Source: Eonycteris spelaea
Taxonomy: Eukaryota > Chordata > Mammalia > Chiroptera > Pteropodidae
Assembly: GCA_003508835.1 (NCBI GenBank)
Contig: PUFA01000034.1
Coordinates: 1,178,001 to 1,242,000, forward strand
Reading direction: 5' to 3'
Length of the DNA stretch: 64,000 nucleotides
The notes beneath the pieces were generated by a model. It was given only the letters and a program-made list of their open reading frames with translations. It was not told the origin of the DNA and did not search any database. The position numbers were made by a program, and so were the translations under genes. Positions 57,351 to 64,000 of this stretch are shown piece by piece; position 1 is the first letter of the stretch, and each line of letters begins with the position of its first letter.

Positions 57351-59798
57351 ATCATCCCTCCTCTCTCTTCACGGAAGAAGGAAGAGACCAGCTTGCCATC
57401 CGCAGCCCTCAGAGATCAGTGGCCTTCATGTTTCAATGCCCCTGGAGGCGTCTGCAGGATTATGGCCGCCAAGCGTCTTTAGGACGGATTACTGATTATT
57501 TTCTTTAATAGCCCTGAAACCACCAGCCCTAACACATGCGAGCTGGCAGCTGGGTGTGAACCCTGGGCTGTTTACTGCTCAGCAAATTCCTCCAGCCTCT
57601 CTTGCCGCCACCCACCCCGGTGTGCCCCAGAGCAAGGAGTTTGAGTCAAGGCTTGTGGGGCTGGAAACTTGTCCTGTTGACAGGTGCCAGGCCGGTGGCC
57701 TGCCGTTTCCACGGTGTCTTTCTTCCCCACGCCTCAGCCCTCCGGTCAGCAGCCCTCTGGGGAAGGAGTGCTAGAAAACACCAGAAAGTTGAAAAAGCGC
57801 CCTTTGCCCCTCTCGTCAGCGGTGCCTGGGACTTGCCCCCTACACCCAGAATTCCCAGGGGCCTAAGTGCTCCCAAGCGTCAGAGACAAGGTGACTCGGC
57901 CAGCCAGGGGGAAGGCTGAGTGTGCTCGTCCGCCTGCCTGCCCCAGCCAAGCCCGGGCCCCGCAGAGTCCAGATGGGCCCTGGACCCGGAATATTGAAGA
58001 ATGTCGAAACGTGCCGAAAGAGGAACCACGCTGTGGTCTATCTAAAAAAAATTTACATTGAACAGATTAATGCTTTTAATGCCCCAAAATGCAATGAAAT
58101 CATTTATGTAGTAAGTACAGAATTTACTTAAGACTGTGAAACAGCCCACGCGACAGCATGACCGAGTGACGGGCTGCCCGCGGCCCGAGGTCACCCTCTT
58201 CCCGGCTGCATGCAGATCTGGCAGGAAGGACTAGCGTCTGGCGGTGAAGCCCCGTGTGCCTGTGAGGGGGCCGGGGGCTCCGCCGCCTGCCCGCACCCCA
58301 GAACGGCCCCTGCTCACGGCCAGCCTGTCAGGGTTGTCCCCCACTCTAGTGCGTTCTGGCTGTGGCTGGCTGAATCCCTGGGGACAGCCTCCTGTGCCCT
58401 CCCGCTGTATAGAAATGCCCAGAAGGAAGAGACTTCGCAAATTCCAGTTCAATGCCCCGTGAAGCGTAGAAGTGACAGCATTTCCTGCAAACCCGCTCCA
58501 CACGGCCGCCCCCTCCACAGATGCACAGCGGCTGTCAGCTCCGGGTCGCAGGCTCCCTCCCGGGCCCCAGAGGCCACAGCCGGTCAGCTCCGCGACAGAG
58601 CCGGCGGGGGGTGTCGCTGCAGGAAGTCTGGCGGAGGGGCGCTGACCGCTCAGTTCCCGGGCAGCACTCCCTCCCCGAGCCATGCGTCGTGTCGGCCACG
58701 TGTGAGGCGAGCAGAGAACTGCTCGGGACACCACGTCCCCGTCCAGCTGGCAAGCGCCCCGCCCCGCGGCGTTCGGGCGCCCAGCGCATGGCTCTGTGAC
58801 CCGGCTCCATCGGACCCAGCTCCGCCTCACGCCCGCAGCCCCTCCCACCGCCCACACCGTCCACACGCGGCCGCAGACGGCTGCTGGTCTCCCAGTGCCC
58901 ACGGATGAACTCCTCTCCCGTGTTCGGGGGTCCTGCAGCAGCCCCGGTGCCGTCAGGGGTCCCCTAAGCTCGGGTCAGAGCCTCCAGGTCCCTGGAACCG
59001 TGTCTGAACCTCACCTGGCCTGGCGTCCGGCCATCTGCGGTTCTCTGGGCCCTCCCCGCCACCTTCCAGTCCCCTCCTCTTCTACCTGAGGCGGCCATGG
59101 TCACTGTCTGTGGCCATGAGAACCCCAACCGGAACCCCAGCACACAGAACCCCGCGCTGCGGGCCATCCCCTGCCCGAGGCCTCCGCGCTGCGCCCTCTT
59201 CCTTCCGTGAGCCTGAGGGTGGCCGTCACCTTCTCACCCTGCAGGGTTCAGCTCCATCTCACGTGGGCTGGGCCTTGCCTGACCCCACACCTCCCAGGGA
59301 GGCCCCCTCGGGAATGCAGCAAACGCCGCGTCCGAATGTGCCGGGGAGATCTCTGTCGGGTCCTCTGGGCCCGGCAGGTCCCCGGCACCGGGCGAATGTC
59401 GGCTCCGCGTGGCCGCGAAGGCAGAGCCGGCTCCGGCAGGTCCTCCAGCAGCTCAGCGCAAGGGCTTTGCTCTCCCTGACTCCGTGCTTCCTCTGCGGCG
59501 TGGTTTTGGGGTGGCCTCTGGTCAGAGTCGGTTGGGCTTTTCCTGCGGGGTGACCCTCCAGTGGGAGTGGGAGGCGGCGGTTCTGCACTTGGACCCCAGG
59601 TGGGAGAAGGCGAAAGCTTCGCCTGCAGCAGTTAAAGCCCCGTGGCTTCCCCGGCCCCAGCAGAGTTTGCCTCATTCCTGCCAGGGTCCCCTCAGGTGGA
59701 GCCCGACTCAGGGGCTCACTGGCCCCAGGCTCAGGCGGCGAACGTATGAAAGTGAAGGGGAAAAAAGAAAGAGAAAATAAGTAGAAAACAGCAACGAC
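57351..59798. other. CpG-rich unassigned sequence
   Basis: Dense CpG at 58180-58900 and 59050-59460 with opposed frames of over 220 codons on both strands (58210-58908 plus, 58231-58902 minus), which is typical of stop-poor GC-rich DNA. A 100-bp AT-rich island at 58040-58140 stands out. No gene or repeat recognised. Confidence 0.4.
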
Positions 59799-59807
59799 AA
59801 AAAATAA

Positions 59808-59838
<31 letters not shown>

Positions 59839-59889
59839 AAAAAATAAAATAAAATAATAAAATAAAATAAAATAAATAAAATAAAATAA
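59799..59889. repeat. (AAAATA)n/(AAAT)n simple repeat
   Basis: 90 bp of A-rich AAAT/AAAAT units marking the sharp change from CpG-rich to AT-rich DNA. It could be an expanded retroposon tail. Confidence 0.95.
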
Positions 59890-60059
59890 GAGAGTTATGT
59901 ACTGATGTTAGTAATCGGTTGAATGGGTCTTTAAAACCATTTTGGTAAATTGTTAAATTATGATTTAAAAAATTTAAAAGAAGATGCCAAGCTTTACACT
60001 ACCGTAGAATATTAAAGCATGCAAAACATCATTTATATTGCAAAAGAAAATAAAAACCA
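59890..60059. other. AT-rich stretch leading into L1
   Basis: Probably part of the following L1, but no block was certain. Confidence 0.35.
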
Positions 60060-60350
60060 ACACTCAGCAAAACTTCTTAAAGGGTAAAAAGTTAAAGATG
60101 ATAAATGCAGATCAGGTTGATTCCATATTACGATACGTGGTCATGGATTAAATTCCCCGCAAAAGGACAAACTCAGATTAATTTCTTTTTTAAATCGAAA
60201 TCTATCCCGCTTACAAGACACACTTAAAAACGAAATGGCTTGGAAAGGTTACAAATAAGGCAAAGAAATATTTAGCAAACGTGAGTGAAAAGGAAGCAGG
60301 AATAGAAATGTTCAGAAAGAGGCAAAAGGGGATTCAAAAAAAACAGTAGT
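60060..60350 (+). mobile_element. L1 ORF2 endonuclease-region fragment, sense
   Basis: 'tggattaaattccccgcaaaaggacaaactcagatta' (60144-60180), 'cttacaagacacacttaaaaacgaaatggcttggaaaggtta' (60210-60251) and the following blocks match an old L1. Translation recalls GLNSP.K....RLQ.T.LK....KGWKK of the ORF2 start, with a stop and frameshifts. Only this piece remains. Confidence 0.7.
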
Positions 60351-60479
60351 TAGGTCAAAAGTTAAAATTATGTATCAGTGAAAGTTTCAGCACAGATGGG
60401 GCTCACGTCATGCTCTCTTTTTTCTTTTCTTTTTGCCTTCCTATGTCCTTGCAGACAATTTACTGTTTGTCTCCCATCT

Positions 60480-60720
60480 CTATGTTGCAATTCTCCCTTC
60501 GGCGTGTCATTCACCTTTTGACTTTAAAACATTTTGCTAGATTTTTTAAAAGAAAGTCAGAGGCACGATTCTATTCTCTTAACTCTTTTAGGTTTGTGTG
60601 ATGCTCAGAAGGGCTTCATGCCCAGATTTCCAAGACAGACTCTCTTCTGATAATTCTAGACTTCCACATTTTACACTGAGGTCTTCAATGCGTCTAGCAT
60701 TCCTTTTGATATGAAGAGTA
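60480..60720 (-). mobile_element. Old L1ME ORF2/3' part, antisense
   Basis: 'cggcgtgtcattcaccttttgactttaaaacattttgctag' (60500-60540) and 'ttaggtttgtgtgatgctcagaagggcttcatgcccag' (60589-60626) correspond to 'tgtgtcatttgtctttttaactttgc...' and 'ggttttgtgtcatgcttagaaaggccttccc' in the right order. Confidence 0.68.
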
Positions 60721-61273
60721 AAGAAAAGACACCCTTTTCCCCCAAACACGGTAAGCTGTCTCCCCGGCCTTCCCTTCGCTGATTGGTGGGTCCACTTTCC
60801 TCACATCCTAAACTCCTGCGTGATTTTTGCTCTACTTCTGGAATCTCTGCTGTGTGTGTGTTGACCGTGAATCCTTCCATCTGAATAAGTCACACTTCAT
60901 ACAGCAAGGACTTTAAAAACATAAAGAAAATTCGAAGGAAGTCAGATATGTAGTGAAAGCTTTTCACGCACGACTGTCACTCTGCATCAGAACAAACAGA
61001 AAAAACATCCATGAGGATATGGCAGATTAAAATTTTTAAATAACACATAAGCTAACATCTGTGTAGCGACATCTCAAACTCTTTACCTACAAAGTGTCTA
61101 CAAAGGAGCCTGTGTAAAAAAACAGGACGAGGTGCTAGTACAAAGAGAGTGTCATTGAATTCCCAGAAACAGACATCTTGTAGGTCAGATTCCTCACCGC
61201 AGGGACGATTTCCTTGTATAAAGTGAGATCAGTAACCATGATTAAACAGAAAAGATCAACCAGTAAAAAAAAA

Positions 61274-61313
<40 letters not shown>

Positions 61314-61689
61314 ATATATATCGCCTTATTTAAAACACACTGAGAATGCTACATAGCTAAATTCTTTTTTCTGTATTCTTCCTTCCGGTGAACTTTACAG
61401 CTGTTTAACCACATTTGAAAAGGTAATTCCAATGGATGATGATAAGACTGCATGAAATCTAAAAATTAATTTTGAAAAAAATTAACATTTAAAAAAGTGT
61501 TTTCTCCCCATCCAGTAAGAATATTTGTTTTAAAAAACAACAAAAACAAAACAAAACAAAACTTCTTTTTATATCGCTCAGTAAAGTCTTACAGCTTTCT
61601 TCATGTAGGTCAATGCATTTTACAATGCTAGCATAATTCCGATACCAAATGCTTGCTAAGACAATGTAAAAAGGAAACTCTGCACTCAT
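60721..61689. other. AT-rich unassigned sequence
   Basis: It contains the TA repeat (61277-61320) and AAAAC units near 61540-61562. It may be decayed L1; no other feature. Confidence 0.4.
61277..61320. repeat. (TA)n microsatellite
   Basis: A near-pure TA run of about 44 bp. Self-complementary and a potential cruciform/fragility site. Confidence 0.97.
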
Positions 61690-61805
61690 CACATTCACAA
61701 ATATAGAAGCAAAGTCCTAAATAAAATCCTGGCAAAAAGAAGTAAGAGGTATATTAAAATAATAGTATATCTGAACCAAAAGAATCTATCATGGGAATTT
61801 TATCA
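61690..61805 (+). mobile_element. L1 ORF2 fragment, sense
   Basis: 'atagaagcaaagtcctaaataaaatcctggc' (61704-61734) followed by 'aaccaaaagaatctatcatgggaatttta' (61774-61802) matches the L1 ORF2 stretch around '.tcctcaacaaaatactagc...ccaagtgggatttatc'. A short segment. Confidence 0.55.
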
Positions 61806-63649
61806 TAGGAAACATATGAAAAAACGTGAATTGTAGCTTTTCATCGCTGCACCATGGGAAAATAGCCTTCATTTCTCTCACTAAACTTGGCGGATGGGTT
61901 AGAACATCTTGTCGTGGGGTGTACGCATGACTTGTTCTAGGCTGCCCGGGAGGCACCTCAGGAAAACAGACAGTTATTCTCTCCAGAGCCACTGGAAAGA
62001 AGGTAAAAATAAGACTGTGGATCAGAGAAATCCGCTGTGCTGTCAAGACACCATGAAGAACTCGGATAACACTTTCAGATCCAAGCCACAAATCAGAAGA
62101 CCAAGAGAGGTGGTTTCCGAGCCCCTGGCTGAGGCCCCGGAGGGCAGGAGAGAGAGGGCGCTGTGTGCTGGACCTTGGGAGCTTGGGAGCTCATGCCCCA
62201 AGGCCACACACCCTACCAGACCCCTTCCTTGGCTTCATATCTCCCTGGGGGCCCTGTCTCCCCGTTTGTGTGGGTAGTCCCTTCGCCCACAGACCCCACG
62301 TGCACCAGGCGCTGGCCCTCAGAAGCCTCCCCTGCTGCCTCCACCTCCCTCTCGGGGTCCCTGGCGGGCTCGAACCTGGGGCATCGGCAGGGAAGCCCAG
62401 CCCCAGAGAAGGAGAGCTAGGGAAGCTTGACCCTCTACCCTAAAACAATGTAAATCCCTCCCCGCCCTCCCGCCCCTCCCCTCCACCCTCCCCTCTCTGC
62501 AGAGCACAGGCAGGGGACCAAGAGGAAGTCAAAGCCTTCCCCAGCAACATCTCACATCAGTGGGGGGCTGGGGCTCTTACTCCAGGGCTGAGGGGTAGGT
62601 GAATACTGCGGCCCCTCCCTGTGATAAGGAACCAAGGGGGACAGAAAGCCACAGCTTGAGCTGGCCTTGCTCTGGAATGTCAGACCCGCAAGAAGGGAAC
62701 GCAGAGAGAGTCAAGGGCTTGGGACGGGGGCTTGGGAGTGGAGGTGGATGCCCCTCCCACGCAAAAGCCACGCTCCTTGCAGGGACGGGAGCCCGTCTCT
62801 TTACTCCTCATCCCGCCATCCTTCCCCCGGGTTCTTGTCTGTGCCTAGCAACCTCATAGCAACACTGATACAGCTCGATTCACAGGGCCTGATCTCCTGG
62901 GTAAGCAACTTCTTTATGTGAGAAATCCATTTTGCGGGCCTGTGGGCACTTACCCCTCCCTTTCCCCCTCTTTGTATTTCTCGATTCTTTCTGTCGCTGT
63001 TGTTCTGATTAAATTTCGTCTCCTTCGATCCTTTAACCTTTCTTTGACATCTGTTTGGACAGCACTTGAGAAACACCTGGAACTCAAACCTGATCGCTCG
63101 TCCCTTAGTTAGAGTGCTCCAGCGTCCTGGACCTCTTGGCCAGGCTTCCAGGGAGGTTACAAATAACGCGGAAGTCCGGGGACACGTCTCACTCGCTCGC
63201 ACCAGTTCCAGCAACTGCCACACATGTCCTCCCCAGCTGTCAAAACAACGGAACATCTGTTGACAAGGACACAGATCGAAGGTCCTGAAGATACAGCTTG
63301 CCTACACCCTGAGGCACCCACAACACATCTTCTCTCCTTGTTTACATCGCACGTTCTAATTTATTTCGAAGGTCAAGACTTCTTTCTTTATATCCATGAG
63401 CTACACAGCCATGCCAATTTCTGCAGGTCTTTTTTTTCTCACCCCCCCCCGCCTCCTTCCTTTGTCTTGCTGACGGCAGAGTCCAGTTTTGGAGTCTCCT
63501 CCCTACATCTCGGAAATGTTGTTGTGTCAGAAGCCCTTTGAGAAGGAAGAAAGACGTGGGTCCTCTGTCAGGAATGAGAACCCACAAAACTGAATCACCA
63601 CTCCATCTCAGGGGCTTGTGGAGTCACCCTGAGGTCTGTCCATGGGGGC
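61806..63649. other. Unassigned sequence, no gene recognised
   Basis: Moderate GC with C-rich runs at 62455-62500 and 63441-63452. Open frames at 61909-62277 and 62801-63256 show no domain. No named repeat recognised. Confidence 0.4.
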
Positions 63650-63835
63650 CTGGGGCCAGGTAGAGTCGGATGATAACCTGCATCAGAATCCCCTGAAGGG
63701 CTCACGAAAAGAGGAAGTTCCCCAAACCACCTGAAGACCGATGGCATCAGAATCTTCGGGATGGAGGCCGGAAGTCTGCGTGTTCCATAAGCACCTGGAC
63801 GGTCTCTCCCCACCATGACTTTGAGAAGCATGCCT
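63650..63835 (-). mobile_element. MER5A (hAT-Charlie MITE), antisense
   Basis: 'aacctgcatcagaatcccctgaagggctcacgaaaag' (63675-63711), 'ggaagtctgcgtgttccataagcacctgga' (63771-63800) and the terminal 'ccatgactttgagaagcatg' (63812-63831) correspond to the antisense MER5A order ending near 'taaagtttgagaaccactg'. Confidence 0.65.
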
Positions 63836-64000
63836 AGGGGTCCATTTACCCCTGGCCCCCGAGCTAATCTGGTTATTCTCCAAACTACTCAAAATTACGC
63901 TCAACTCACCTCTGCAGGCCAACCCCATGTCTTGTTGGTCAATATAGTCATTGTTCGCTGGACCATAGCTACAGATAGAGAACTGGAATCATCCAACATC
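63836..64000. other. Window end, unassigned
   Basis: Nothing recognised. Confidence 0.3.

Noticed and set aside
56986..57508. Ser/Leu/Val repetitive frames resembling membrane segments
   Set aside because: Pure translation of the TCTG/TCTC tract; the same artefact appears at 41668-41925.
1..64000. Telomeric TTAGGG arrays supporting a subtelomere
   Set aside because: Only isolated TTAGGG words are present; no tandem array.
1..64000. CRISPR arrays, bacterial operons, tRNA or rRNA genes
   Set aside because: All direct repeats are simple repeats or minisatellites. No cloverleaf with A/B boxes or rRNA core was recognised; MIR cores are tRNA-derived fossils only.

Overview
What it is: this is non-coding nuclear DNA from a placental mammal. 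Its ancient transposon layers are all mammalian: L2, MIR, MER5A (hAT-Charlie), MaLR LTRs and old L1M/L1ME 3' ends. It also carries one structurally intact solo LTR of betaretrovirus-like (ERVK) type. I see none of the common young SINEs (Alu, B1/B2, complete CAN-SINE, ERE, PRE, CHR, camelid vic-1), so primate and rodent origins look unlikely. A laurasiatherian is my inference; the order cannot be fixed. I could not support any protein-coding exon, tRNA, rRNA, known ncRNA or CRISPR array. The longest open frames are translations of microsatellites or of CpG-rich DNA with few stops. All repeat family names below come from recalled consensus sequences, not from a database search. Layout: 1-8 kb is GC- and CpG-rich and holds L2, a heavily GC-shifted L1 3' end, purine tetranucleotide tracts, a CpG-island-like segment with a C-rich minisatellite, and a decayed MaLR LTR. 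8-13 kb holds a MaLR LTR abutting an antisense L1, the solo ERVK LTR at 11212-11641 with a perfect 6-bp target duplication, and an old L1ME. 13-26 kb is mostly unassigned sequence with a CTCF-like motif, a TG tract, and an L1 whose ORF2 endonuclease part is joined directly to its 3' end at about 18400. 26-34 kb has two MER5A copies, a 2-kb antisense L1 with a 48-bp alternating purine-pyrimidine tract, an L2 and an L1 3' end. 34-46 kb is microsatellite-dense (GA, TG, TCTG, CA, GT/GA, GAT) with L2/MIR/L1 remnants and a second CTCF-like motif. 46-55 kb carries several MIR and L2 copies and a hAT-like element. 54-59.5 kb is CpG-rich without a recognisable gene. From about 59.8 kb the sequence turns AT-rich and L1-bearing. 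How it fits together: no gene set or operon exists here. CpG density, microsatellite density, old repeats shifted toward G/C, and scarcity of young SINEs together resemble a high-recombination region (subtelomeric, pseudoautosomal, or otherwise GC-biased). Nine of the thirteen L1 pieces I could orient lie on the minus strand, which is weakly compatible with an intron of a plus-strand gene. I found no convincing new biological system. The best leads are the solo LTR, the GC-driven decay of old repeats, the deleted L1, the non-B-DNA sites and the CTCF-like motif pair.
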